Source: Acidimicrobiaceae bacterium
GTDB lineage: Bacteria > Actinomycetota > Acidimicrobiia > Acidimicrobiales > RAAP-2
Direction: 5' to 3'
DNA: 34,710 bases
Assembly: GCA_003161575.1 (NCBI GenBank)
Contig: PMOE01000033.1
Span: forward strand, 32,620-67,329
Both the position numbers and the translations under genes were made by a program. A model generated the notes under the pieces. The model was given only the letters and a program-made list of their open reading frames with translations, did not search any database and had not been told where the DNA came from. Below, piece by piece: positions 1 to 7,619 of the stretch. The stretch's first letter is position 1; each line of letters begins with the position of its first letter.

Positions 1-656
1 AACTGGTAGTCGCCGTGCATGATGCCGGGCACATAGCTTCGGGGTTTGTGGGCCCGCAACCACGTCGCTGCCTCCTCGATGCCCGGGATCGGGCGGAACT
101 CGAAGCCATGGAGGTGGGCGAGCCAACGGTCCACCTGGCGCTCGTGAAAACCGTCGGGTCGGCCGAAGCCCGCCAACCCCCGCGCCTGCCAATCGACCCG
201 CGAGAGCTTGGCGATCCCGCTGACCAACTCGAAGGCCAGGTCCCGGCGAGCCGAGAGCTCGTCATCGAAGGGGGCGGGCCAGGTCGTGCCCTCTTGAATG
301 GGGGACCAGCCGTCGACGAACTCCATGAGATAGAAACAGCCGCCGATGACCGACGGGTCATCACAGCCGGCGATAGCCCGGGCGTGGGGCACGTCGGTGT
401 CGGCCAGGGCGGCCAACAGCCGGTGTTCGCGCACCATGGTCTCGTTGCGACCGTTCGGGACGACGTCGGGCGGGCGCCGCAGGGCCATCGTGAGGCCTCC
501 CCGTGTGATCTCGAAGAGCTCGTTGGAGGCACCGCCGGTGATGAAACGACTGGTGATCGGCTCGCCGCGACCTGCGATCCCCTGTTCGTCCATCCACCTT
601 CCAAGTCGGGCCACGTCGAGTTCGCTGTGAACGTCTTGGTCGTCGGTCGTGCTCAC
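1..656 (-). CDS. Phosphotransferase family protein (APH/ACAD10-11 kinase-like), 3' end outside window
   Basis: The 218 visible residues begin at a GTG that shares four bases (GTGA) with the stop of the upstream acyl-CoA dehydrogenase, so the pair is probably translationally coupled. The sequence shows the aminoglycoside-phosphotransferase-like fold: a glycine-rich start (FITGGASNELFEI, about residues 38-50), a conserved LRRPP stretch in the nucleotide-binding lobe, FYLMEFVDGW in the hinge, and at the window edge IMHGDYQ, the HGDY of the Brenner catalytic loop. The Asp-rich metal site further on is cut off. Family members paired with acyl-CoA dehydrogenases (bacterial LvaA with LvaC; animal ACAD10/ACAD11) phosphorylate 4-hydroxyacyl-CoA. 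That role is inferred from the pairing; a true antibiotic kinase is unlikely. Confidence 0.85.
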   Translation of the reverse strand, partial: MSTTDDQDVHSELDVARLGRWMDEQGIAGRGEPITSRFITGGASNELFEITRGGLTMALRRPPDVVPNGRNETMVREHRLLAALADTDVPHARAIAGCDDPSVIGGCFYLMEFVDGWSPIQEGTTWPAPFDDELSARRDLAFELVSGIAKLSRVDWQARGLAGFGRPDGFHERQVDRWLAHLHGFEFRPIPGIEEAATWLRAHKPRSYVPGIMHGDYQ

Positions 657-1966
657 CAGTTCCCCACCTCATTCTCGAACGCCTCGGCGAACGCGGCGTA
701 CTTCTTTTTTGCCGCTGCCAACCGGGTGGGGAGGTGCTGGCTTGGCCAGAGGCCCTCGACGGGCTGGTAGCGCTTCAGGATCTGGCGACCCACCGTCGTG
801 CGGTGGACTTCGGTCGGCCCGTCGACGAGTCCCATGATCGGAGCAACCATCCACAGGCCCCCGAGGGGCATCTCGTTTGAAACCCCGAGCGCGCCATGCA
901 CCTGGATGGCCCGTTGGGCCACGTTGTGGAGGACCTGGGGGGTGAGCACCTTGATGGCAGCGATGTCGTGGCGCACGGCCCGGTAGTCGCCGGTCTGGTC
1001 GATGTGCCAGGCGACGTAGAGCACGAACAGGCGGAACTGGGTGAGTTCTATGTAGGAATCGGCGACGTAGTCGCGCACACTCTGTTTGTCGGCGAGCACC
1101 CCGTCGCGGGTCTTGCGGCTGACTGCTCGCTCACAGAGCATGTCGAGGGCCCGTTGGGCCATCCCGACGGTCCGCATGGCGTGGTGTACGCGGCCCCCAC
1201 CTAGGCGGGTCTGGGCGATGACGAAGGCCTGACCTTCGCCGCCGAGCAGGCTCTCGGTCGGGACCCGCACGTCGTTGTAATGGATGAGGGCGTGCATACC
1301 CTCTTCGGTCCGGTCTTCTCCCATGAGCCCGATGTTGCGGACGATCTCGACCCCGGGTGTGTCGGTCGGGACCAGGAACATCGACATTCCCCGGTAGACG
1401 TCGGTCTCGGAATCGGTGATGGCCATCACGATCAGAAAGGCGGCGGTGCGAGCGTTGGAGGAGAAGAACTTCCATCCGTTGATCACCCAGTCCTCGCCGT
1501 CGCGCCGTGCGGTGGTTCCGAACAGGGCGGGGTCTGAGCCGCCCTGGGGTTCGGTCATCGAGTAGCAGGAGAAGATCTCGCCGTTGAGGAGCGGTTGCAG
1601 GTAGCGGGCCTTCTGCTCATCGGTCCCGTAGTGAGCGATGATCTCGGCGTTGCCGGTGTCGGGGGCCTGGGTGCCAAACACGATCGGGGCCCATTGCGAG
1701 CGGCCGAGGATCTCGTTCATGAGCGAGAGCTTCACTTGGCCGTAACCCTGACCTCCGAGCTCGGGGCCGAGGTGGCAGGCCCACAGGCCCCGGTCGCGCA
1801 CCTGTTGTTTGAGCGGGTCGACGATCGTGCGCAGCGTGCCTTCGAGCGGGTGGAAGGCCTTGCCCGAAAAGAGGAGGTCGAGCGGCTCGACCTCCTCGCG
1901 CACGAACTCGTCGATCCAGTCCAGCTTCTCTTGGAACTCCGGTTCTGTCGAGAAGTCCCAGCCCAT
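653..1966 (-). CDS. Acyl-CoA dehydrogenase family protein
   Basis: A 437-residue flavoenzyme of the acyl-CoA dehydrogenase fold, close to the usual family length. Visible landmarks are the central FAD/substrate segment YSMTEPQGGSDPALFGT, WVINGWKFFSSNA, GMSMFLVPTDTPGV, and the C-terminal helical-bundle signature QVHGALGVSNEMPL. I start it at the ATG encoding MGWDFSTEPEF because an AAGGGGGG Shine-Dalgarno lies just upstream (about 1974-1980) and the longer frame would run into the neighbouring peptidase gene. It would oxidise an acyl-CoA with FAD and pass electrons to ETF. The kinase-like gene that follows (GTGA overlap) suggests a substrate of the 4-hydroxyacyl-CoA type, as for ACAD10/11 and LvaC; this is inference. 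A candidate promoter and operator lie in the 49 bp before it. Confidence 0.93.
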   Translation of the reverse strand: MGWDFSTEPEFQEKLDWIDEFVREEVEPLDLLFSGKAFHPLEGTLRTIVDPLKQQVRDRGLWACHLGPELGGQGYGQVKLSLMNEILGRSQWAPIVFGTQAPDTGNAEIIAHYGTDEQKARYLQPLLNGEIFSCYSMTEPQGGSDPALFGTTARRDGEDWVINGWKFFSSNARTAAFLIVMAITDSETDVYRGMSMFLVPTDTPGVEIVRNIGLMGEDRTEEGMHALIHYNDVRVPTESLLGGEGQAFVIAQTRLGGGRVHHAMRTVGMAQRALDMLCERAVSRKTRDGVLADKQSVRDYVADSYIELTQFRLFVLYVAWHIDQTGDYRAVRHDIAAIKVLTPQVLHNVAQRAIQVHGALGVSNEMPLGGLWMVAPIMGLVDGPTEVHRTTVGRQILKRYQPVEGLWPSQHLPTRLAAAKKKYAAFAEAFENEVGNW

Positions 1967-2003
1967 GGTCACCCCCCTTGTGGCGACGCCGGCTCGCAAG
2001 AAC

Positions 2004-2023
2004 CTGACGCGAGTGTCAGCGTA
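2004..2023 (-). promoter_or_regulatory. Candidate -10 box and palindromic operator of the acyl-CoA dehydrogenase gene
   Basis: Read on the minus strand, TACGCT (2023-2018) fits the actinobacterial TANNNT -10 box. It runs directly into an imperfect palindrome, CTGACACTCGCGTCAG (2019-2004, arms CTGAC/GTCAG). A repressor bound there would cover the start of transcription. The shape suits a TetR-type regulator of fatty-acid genes, but no regulator is identified. Confidence 0.4.
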
Positions 2024-3488
2024 GCGGGGCCGCGTCGGGGGGTTGTGAGGGTGCGCCGCCGCCATGTGCGGCGGCGACCAGGTGGGCGACGGCAACGGTG
2101 ACCGCCTCAGCCATGGGGATATGGAGAAACTCGTTGGGCCCGTGGGCATTGCTCCCGGGGCCGAGAACGCCGGTCGCCACCATCTGGGTGCCCGGGAACC
2201 GGGTGGCCAGAGTGGCGAGAAAAGGGATCGTCCCGCCCTCGCCGTAGGTCGATGCGGTAGTGCCGAAAGAGGCCCGGGAGGCTTCGTCGAGGGCGGAAGT
2301 TACCCAGGGCTCGGGGTCGGGGGCAACCCAGCCGTCGGCCGGCTCTTCGACTTCGACGGTGACTGTTGCACCCTCGGGCGGCTCGGCGCTGAGCACCGCG
2401 ACGAGGGCCGCCGCCGCGCCAGCCGCGTCGATCAGGGGCGGCAGGCGCACGGAGATCTTGGCCGTGGTGAACGGTCGCAGCACGTTGCCGGCGTCGCGCA
2501 CCGCGGGGATCCCGTCCATGCCGGTGACCGCCAGGGCTGGTCCCCAGGCCTTGGCCACCAGTCGTTCGGTGTCATCCGAGCCGCCCAGCACGAGGCCCTC
2601 GACGACCGGGAGATCGCCGGACACCGCATCGGGATGCTCGGTGGCCACCGCGGCGAGATTGCGCCGGTGGCCAGCGGGGACCTCCGCTCGGAGCTGGGGC
2701 AGGAGAATCTCCCCGGTCCGCTCGTCTTCGATCCGGGAGAGCAACTGGCGGAGTATCCGAAACGACGAGGGCACCACGCCGCCCGCCAGCCCGCTGTGCA
2801 CGCCCTCGGAGAGTACGGCGACTCTCACGGTCGCCACCAGGTTCCCGCGCAACGAGGAGGTCAGCCAGAGGCGGTCGTAGGTGAGACAACCCGAGTCGAG
2901 ACAGATCACGAGGCGGACCGGTCCGATCCGGGGAGCGAGCGCGTCGAGGTAGCTGGCCAGGTCGGGGCTGCCGCTTTCCTCGCTCGCCTCGATCAGCACG
3001 AGCACCCGCGGACGGGGCACATCGAGGGAGGAGAGAGCTTCGAGGGCACAGAGCGCGGCGAACACCGAGTAGCCGTCATCGCCGGTGCCCCGGCCGAAGA
3101 GCCGGTCTCCTTGGCGTACCGGCTCGTAAGGGCCGAGGCCCGGGCGCCATTCGCCTTGGGGCGGCTGCTTGTCGAGGTGGCCGTAGATGAGGACGGTTCC
3201 GCCGCCCGCTCCCTCCGCTCCCATCGCGGGCGCTTCTACCAATAGCACTGGGGTGCGACCGGGCTGTTCGACGATCTCGCTCGAAAGCCCGGGGACCGTT
3301 CGAGACGCGCTCCAGTCCCCGAGCAGGTCGGCCGCCTGACGGAGCGCACCGGTCTCGGCCCAGTCCGGTGCGAAGGCGGGGGACAGACACGGGATCGTGG
3401 TGTACTCCTCGAGGGTCGGAAGGATGTCGGCCTCCCAGGAACGCTCCACGCGCTGGCGTAGCTGTTCGGTGTCGAACCAGGTTCCCAC
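2016..3488 (-). CDS. M20 family metallopeptidase (dipeptidase-like)
   Basis: A 490-residue zinc peptidase of the M20 family, within the normal length. The metal and catalytic motifs are all visible in order: IYGHLDKQPP (first metal His and the following Asp), GRGTGDDGYS (bridging Asp), EASEESGS (general-base Glu and metal Glu), and near the C-terminus NAHGPNEFL (last metal His). The family hydrolyses small peptides or N-acyl amino acids in the cytoplasm; the substrate cannot be read from sequence. I chose the GTG giving MGTWFDTEQL because TAACGT sits exactly 7 nt upstream, the spacing of a leaderless promoter. The open frame extends a further 188 codons upstream, but that part is the antisense shadow of tldE. 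It lies 38 bp after the tldE stop. Confidence 0.92.
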   Translation of the reverse strand: MGTWFDTEQLRQRVERSWEADILPTLEEYTTIPCLSPAFAPDWAETGALRQAADLLGDWSASRTVPGLSSEIVEQPGRTPVLLVEAPAMGAEGAGGGTVLIYGHLDKQPPQGEWRPGLGPYEPVRQGDRLFGRGTGDDGYSVFAALCALEALSSLDVPRPRVLVLIEASEESGSPDLASYLDALAPRIGPVRLVICLDSGCLTYDRLWLTSSLRGNLVATVRVAVLSEGVHSGLAGGVVPSSFRILRQLLSRIEDERTGEILLPQLRAEVPAGHRRNLAAVATEHPDAVSGDLPVVEGLVLGGSDDTERLVAKAWGPALAVTGMDGIPAVRDAGNVLRPFTTAKISVRLPPLIDAAGAAAALVAVLSAEPPEGATVTVEVEEPADGWVAPDPEPWVTSALDEASRASFGTTASTYGEGGTIPFLATLATRFPGTQMVATGVLGPGSNAHGPNEFLHIPMAEAVTVAVAHLVAAAHGGGAPSQPPDAAPLR

Positions 3489-3495
3489 CCGAGCG

Positions 3496-3501
3496 ACGTT
3501 A
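3496..3501 (-). promoter_or_regulatory. Candidate leaderless -10 box (TAACGT) of the M20 gene
   Basis: TAACGT on the minus strand followed by 7 nt and the GTG start at 3488. No Shine-Dalgarno is present, which fits a leaderless mRNA. Confidence 0.45.
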
Positions 3502-3526
3502 CCGGTCCGTGGCGGTGGGCCGGTCC

Positions 3527-4933
3527 TCAGCTGGCGGGGCTCACCGAACTCATGTTGAAGTCGGGGATCCGCAACGGCGGCATGGCCGAGCGGTTGAGCC
3601 ATTCGCCGAACTCTCGGCCGAGCGCCCTGTCGGTTTTGCCCGCCTCGGTGGCCCGGGCCAACAGGTCGACCGGGCTTTCGTTGAAGCGGAAGTTGTTGAC
3701 CGCCCCGGTGACCACCCCGTCTTCGATGAGATAGACCCCGTCGCGGGTGAGGCCGGTCAACAGGAGCGTCGCTGGATCGACCTCGCGGATGTACCACAGA
3801 CAGGTGAGCAGCAGTCCGCGTTCGGTGCGGGCAACGAGGTCCTCGACGGTGCCCGCCGCTCCGGGAAGTTCGAGCACGAGGTTGTCGATGGGCGGGGTCG
3901 CCGCCGCCCCCGATCGCTGGGCGCCGGCCCGGTGGTAGCGCAGGCGGTGGAGCCGCCCCTGTTTGATCCAGTCCGTCGGGGGGAGTGCGAGCCCGTTGTC
4001 GAATACCGAGATGTCGGCCCCCGAGGCCGCGGCCAGCAGGAACGGCGAGCACTCGAGACAGGGCTCGGCCGGGTCGCTGCGCAAGTCGAACGGGAGCGCG
4101 GAGAGCACGTCGCCGATCCGCGTCGTGCCACCGGGCGCCGAAAAGACGCTTCGTCCGTCTTGGGCATCCTGCCCGCTGGCCGCCTCGACGAGGGCGACCA
4201 TCAGGTCGGCGACCGCTTCTTTGGGCAGGACAACTTCGTAGCGACCGGGCTCGAGGGGGATCTGGCGCTCGGCCCAGGCCAACCGTTCGACGAGCCGATC
4301 TTCGAGTGCTTCGAGGGTGACTGCGGCGAAGTCGGCGGTACCCACCCCCGTCCAGGCCGAGCGCACCTGGTCGGTACTCCGGCCGACCAGGTGCAAGGCC
4401 CCAGTCGGTTGGGAGTGGCGGCGGCGCAGACCGGTGGAGGTCCCGAGGTAGGTGGTGCCGATGGTGTGCTCGGCGAAACCGGCCAACACCCGCTCCGCCC
4501 TTCGGGCCCGGTCGAACGCCCCCGCCAGACCGCCGAGGACGTCTCCGAACACCGACAGGTCGGTTCCAGGTGGTGCCTCGCCGAAATCGCTGTTTGCCGA
4601 GCCCTCGACAAGCGGGGCGGCGTCTTGTGCTGGGGGCGAATCGTCGGCGTCGCGCTCGGCGGCGCGCACGAGCTCGGCCACGTCGACCGCTCCGCTCCGG
4701 CGGGCCACGCCGGCAGCGATCCCGCCTGCGACCTGGCGAAAGCTGACGACAGTCACGGTGCGCCCTCGCCGTACGCCGTTGGTGGTGGTCGTGTTGTTGG
4801 CGAAGCGGACCTCGGCTTCACTCGACTCCTCGACGATCACTGCACACCCCTCGCCCGTCGCCAGGCCGAGTGCCTGCTCGACGACGTCGTGGGCCGGTGC
4901 CAGTCCGGGGGTCTGCGATCTGTTGGCGTTCAC
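3527..4933 (-). CDS. tldE: TldE/PmbA-type subunit of the TldD/TldE metalloprotease
   Basis: A 468-residue member of the TldD/PmbA superfamily. It lacks the HExxxH zinc motif of its partner, as expected for the TldE (PmbA) subunit. Recognisable parts are VRFANNTTTTNGVRRG near the N-terminus, the central domain, and a C-terminal region with LLLTGLTRDGVYLIEDG and VTGAVNNFRFNESPVDLL, typical of PmbA. The GTG start overlaps the tldD stop by GTGA, so both subunits are made together as the heterodimer requires. In E. coli TldD/TldE degrades unfolded peptides and removes the leader of microcin B17. Whether it serves any modified peptide here, such as the one at 31355, is unknown. Confidence 0.93.
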   Translation of the reverse strand: MNANRSQTPGLAPAHDVVEQALGLATGEGCAVIVEESSEAEVRFANNTTTTNGVRRGRTVTVVSFRQVAGGIAAGVARRSGAVDVAELVRAAERDADDSPPAQDAAPLVEGSANSDFGEAPPGTDLSVFGDVLGGLAGAFDRARRAERVLAGFAEHTIGTTYLGTSTGLRRRHSQPTGALHLVGRSTDQVRSAWTGVGTADFAAVTLEALEDRLVERLAWAERQIPLEPGRYEVVLPKEAVADLMVALVEAASGQDAQDGRSVFSAPGGTTRIGDVLSALPFDLRSDPAEPCLECSPFLLAAASGADISVFDNGLALPPTDWIKQGRLHRLRYHRAGAQRSGAAATPPIDNLVLELPGAAGTVEDLVARTERGLLLTCLWYIREVDPATLLLTGLTRDGVYLIEDGVVTGAVNNFRFNESPVDLLARATEAGKTDRALGREFGEWLNRSAMPPLRIPDFNMSSVSPAS

Positions 4934-6435
4934 CGGCCGGCCTCGGCCCGGGCGTTGAGCACGCTGACCCCTCGGACGAGGGCCGAGGGGCACCCGTGGC
5001 TCACCGGGGCGACTTGGCCCGGTTGGCCCTTGCCGCAGTTGAAGGCGCCGGCGAGCAGGTAGGTCGAACGTCCGCCGACCGCTTCCATGGCGCCCCAGAA
5101 GTCGGTGGTGGTGGCCTGATAGGCGACGTCGCGCACCTGGCCGGCAAGCTTCCCCCCTTCTATACGGAAGAACCGTTGCCCGGTGAACTGGAAGTTGTAG
5201 CGCTGCATGTCGATCGACCAGCTCTTGTCGCCCACGATGAACAGCCCGTGTGCGACCCCGCCGATCAGATCCTCGGTGGTCGGCCCTTCACCTGGAGCCG
5301 GTTGGAGGGAGACGTTGGCCATGCGCTGGATGGGGATGTGCAACGGCGAGTCGGCGAACGCACACCCATTGGACCGCCCGAGGGCCATGGCCCCGGCGAT
5401 CGTCCGGTCAAGCTGATAGCCGGTCAAGACCCCGTCGCGGATCAGGTCAAAAGACTGCGCCTGTGTGCCCTCATCGTCGATGGCGACGGTCGCCAACCCG
5501 TGTTCGGTTGTGCGGTCTCCGGTCACCTGCATGATCGGTGATCCGTACTGCAGATGGCCCAACTTGTCGAAGGTGGCGAACGACGTGCCGGCATAGGCCG
5601 CCTCGAAGCCCATCGCCCGATCGAGTTCGGTGGCATGGCCGATGGATTCGTGGATGGTGAGCCAGAGGTTCGTGGGGTCGATCACCAGGTCGTAAGAGCC
5701 CGGCTCGACAGACGGCGCACCCATCTTCTCGGCTAGCAGTTCGGGGAGGGAGGCGAGTTCGGCCTCCCAATCCCACCCGTCGCCCTCGAGATACTCCCAG
5801 CCCCGCCCAACCGGTGGGGCCACGGTGCGCATCGTCTCGAAGCCGTGACCATCGGGCCCAAGAGCGAGCGCCTCGATCTGCGGATGGATCCGCACGCGTC
5901 GCTGGCTGGCGACCGTCCCGGCCAGGTCAGCGAAGTGCTTGTCTTCAGTGACCGACAACACCGAGGCGTTGGTGTGGTCGACCCCTGGCGTGTCCAGCAA
6001 TCGGCGGCTCCACGAACCCAACAGGGCCACTTTGTCGCTGAGGGACACCTCGGCGGGATCGGTCCGATAGGGAGAGGTCCACTCCACGTAGCCGTGGGCG
6101 GGCTCATCGGCCAGCTCGATCGGTTGGCCGCCGGCCGATGCGGCCGTCCGGGCCGCGTCAACCGCGAGCTCGGCGAGCCCGGCGGCCGCGTCGGGGCTGG
6201 CGGCAACTGTAGCGGCGAACCCTATGGACCCGTTGTGAATGACCCGGAGCCCGACGCCGACCTCGGTGTCGTCGGCCGCGGTTTCGAGCGTGCCGTCGCG
6301 AAGAGCAATCATCTGGGAGTGGATGCGTTCGATCCGCACCTCGGCGTTCGTGGCGCCGAGGCCGGCCGCCCGAGAAAGGGCCGCGTCGCACATCGACACG
6401 AGCGCTGCGGGATCGAGGGGGTCGCGATCGGCCAC
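4930..6435 (-). CDS. tldD: TldD metalloprotease catalytic subunit
   Basis: A 501-residue protein with the zinc motif HESIGH (His262, Glu263, His267), followed by ATELDRAMG, the hallmark of the catalytic TldD subunit. The C-terminal segment YNFQFTGQRFFRIEGGKLAG and the late Cys in GAFNCGKGQPGQ also match the family. A GTG three codons further upstream (6444) is possible. I prefer the GTG at 6435 because TAGGGT lies 7 nt before it, giving leaderless spacing, and the motif numbering then agrees with the E. coli enzyme as I remember it. With TldE it forms a cytoplasmic protease chamber acting on unstructured peptides. It is transcribed ahead of tldE with a 4-bp overlap. Confidence 0.95.
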   Translation of the reverse strand: MADRDPLDPAALVSMCDAALSRAAGLGATNAEVRIERIHSQMIALRDGTLETAADDTEVGVGLRVIHNGSIGFAATVAASPDAAAGLAELAVDAARTAASAGGQPIELADEPAHGYVEWTSPYRTDPAEVSLSDKVALLGSWSRRLLDTPGVDHTNASVLSVTEDKHFADLAGTVASQRRVRIHPQIEALALGPDGHGFETMRTVAPPVGRGWEYLEGDGWDWEAELASLPELLAEKMGAPSVEPGSYDLVIDPTNLWLTIHESIGHATELDRAMGFEAAYAGTSFATFDKLGHLQYGSPIMQVTGDRTTEHGLATVAIDDEGTQAQSFDLIRDGVLTGYQLDRTIAGAMALGRSNGCAFADSPLHIPIQRMANVSLQPAPGEGPTTEDLIGGVAHGLFIVGDKSWSIDMQRYNFQFTGQRFFRIEGGKLAGQVRDVAYQATTTDFWGAMEAVGGRSTYLLAGAFNCGKGQPGQVAPVSHGCPSALVRGVSVLNARAEAGR

Positions 6436-6442
6436 GGCTTGC

Positions 6443-6448
6443 ACCCTA
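6443..6448 (-). promoter_or_regulatory. Candidate leaderless -10 box (TAGGGT) of tldD
   Basis: Minus-strand TAGGGT, then 7 nt, then the GTG at 6435. It decides between two possible starts of tldD. Confidence 0.4.
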
Positions 6449-6505
6449 GCGGCGCGGGCCAGGGCGTACGGGGGCCGCGCTGGGCCCGCACGTGCCGGGC
6501 AACGG

Positions 6506-7495
6506 TCAGCTGGTGGGTTGGCGAGGCTCCATCCCGGCGGCCTGGTAGATGGCGTCGATCACGGCCATGTTCTTGATGGCGTCTTCGGGTGGGGTCAGCA
6601 CCGGCTCGCCCCCGTTGATGGCGTCGGCGAAGGCACGCAGCTGGAAGTTGTACGTCGGCTCTCTGGTCACGTGCTCGACCCGCCGGACCCCATCGGTCCG
6701 CACGGTGAGCCGGTGCAGGAACTGGGGAGCGAAGGGATTGAATACGGAGAGTTCGCCTCCGTCGCCGGTCACCGTGGCGCGCATCCGAAGGACTGAAGAG
6801 GAGAACATCGAGCAGCGGGTCCGGGCGGTTCCTCCGCCGGGCAGGGAGTACTCCGCGCGCATCGCCCGGTCGACGCCGGGTGACGAGAGTTTGGCCTTGG
6901 CCTTGAGCACGGTGGGTTCGGCTCCGGCCAAGAGCCGGAGCAAGCTGACGGTGTAGCAACCCATGTCCATCTGAGCCCCCCCGGCCAGGTCGAGTCGGTA
7001 GCGGATGTCACCGCGCTTGGCGAGGGGCGCGCTGAAGGTGATCTCGATGCGCTCGATCTTCCCGACCTCGTCACCGCGGAGGATTTGGGAGATCCGGCTG
7101 GCCAGGGGGTGGTACCGGTAGTGGAAGGCCTCCATGATCACGAGCCCGGTCCCCGCGGCGGCCCGGGCGACGGTTCTCGCCTCTTCGGCGTCTGCGGTGA
7201 AGGGCTTTTCGCACATGACGTGCTTGCCCGCCGCGATGGCCGCCAGCGTCCAGCGCCCGTGGAGACCGTTGGGGAGGGGGTTGTAGACGGCGTCGATATC
7301 GGGGTCGGCGATCAGGGCTTCGTACGAGGGGTGGGTGCCCGCGATGTGGTGCTTGTGGGCAAAGGCTTGAGCCCGTTCGGGTTCGCGGGCGGCAACGCTC
7401 ACCACCTCGACATCGTGAGCGTGTCGCGCCGGCTTGATCAGGGCCGACGGAGCGATGCGGGCCGCTCCCAGGATGCCAATGCGCACTGTCGCCAT
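6506..7495 (-). CDS. Gfo/Idh/MocA family NAD(P)-dependent oxidoreductase
   Basis: 329 residues, a normal size for the family. The N-terminal Rossmann fold opens with RIGILGAARIA (residues 5-15), and the conserved EKP triad with its catalytic Lys lies at residues 96-98 (CEKPF). A C-terminal alpha/beta domain contains the family segment LAGGAQMDMGCYTVSLLRLL, where the GCY part sits in the substrate pocket. Such enzymes oxidise or reduce sugars, inositols and related polyols; the substrate cannot be told from sequence. It is divergent from the acyltransferase gene and starts 6 nt after a TAGCGT box. Confidence 0.93.
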   Translation of the reverse strand: MATVRIGILGAARIAPSALIKPARHAHDVEVVSVAAREPERAQAFAHKHHIAGTHPSYEALIADPDIDAVYNPLPNGLHGRWTLAAIAAGKHVMCEKPFTADAEEARTVARAAAGTGLVIMEAFHYRYHPLASRISQILRGDEVGKIERIEITFSAPLAKRGDIRYRLDLAGGAQMDMGCYTVSLLRLLAGAEPTVLKAKAKLSSPGVDRAMRAEYSLPGGGTARTRCSMFSSSVLRMRATVTGDGGELSVFNPFAPQFLHRLTVRTDGVRRVEHVTREPTYNFQLRAFADAINGGEPVLTPPEDAIKNMAVIDAIYQAAGMEPRQPTS

Positions 7496-7501
7496 GCCTT
7501 G

Positions 7502-7507
7502 ACGCTA
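7502..7507 (-). promoter_or_regulatory. Candidate leaderless -10 box (TAGCGT) of the oxidoreductase gene
   Basis: Minus-strand TAGCGT followed by 6 nt and the ATG at 7495; no Shine-Dalgarno is seen. Confidence 0.45.
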
Positions 7508-7607
7508 CTGTGCCGCCGGATGGACGACCCATCGACGACGCATCGTTGGTCCCGATGCCAGGTGCAGGCACCGCCGCGGGCGCGGGGTGGGGGACCTGAC
7601 CACCATT

Positions 7608-7613
7608 TAACCT
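7608..7613 (+). promoter_or_regulatory. Candidate leaderless -10 box (TAACCT) of the acyltransferase gene
   Basis: TAACCT followed by 6 nt and the ATG at 7620. With the minus-strand box at 7502-7507 it makes the 124-bp gap between the two genes a divergent promoter region. Confidence 0.45.
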
Positions 7614-7619
7614 GACGCC

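Noticed and set aside
3368..5062. A 564-codon plus-strand frame over tldE.
   Set aside because: Shadow of the tldE coding strand; composition is Gly/Arg/Ala-rich without any domain.
4930..6435. TldD/TldE as the leader peptidase of the RiPP at 31355.
   Set aside because: TldD/TldE do process some RiPPs, but these genes are 25 kb away in core DNA and conserved for general roles; no direct link is visible.
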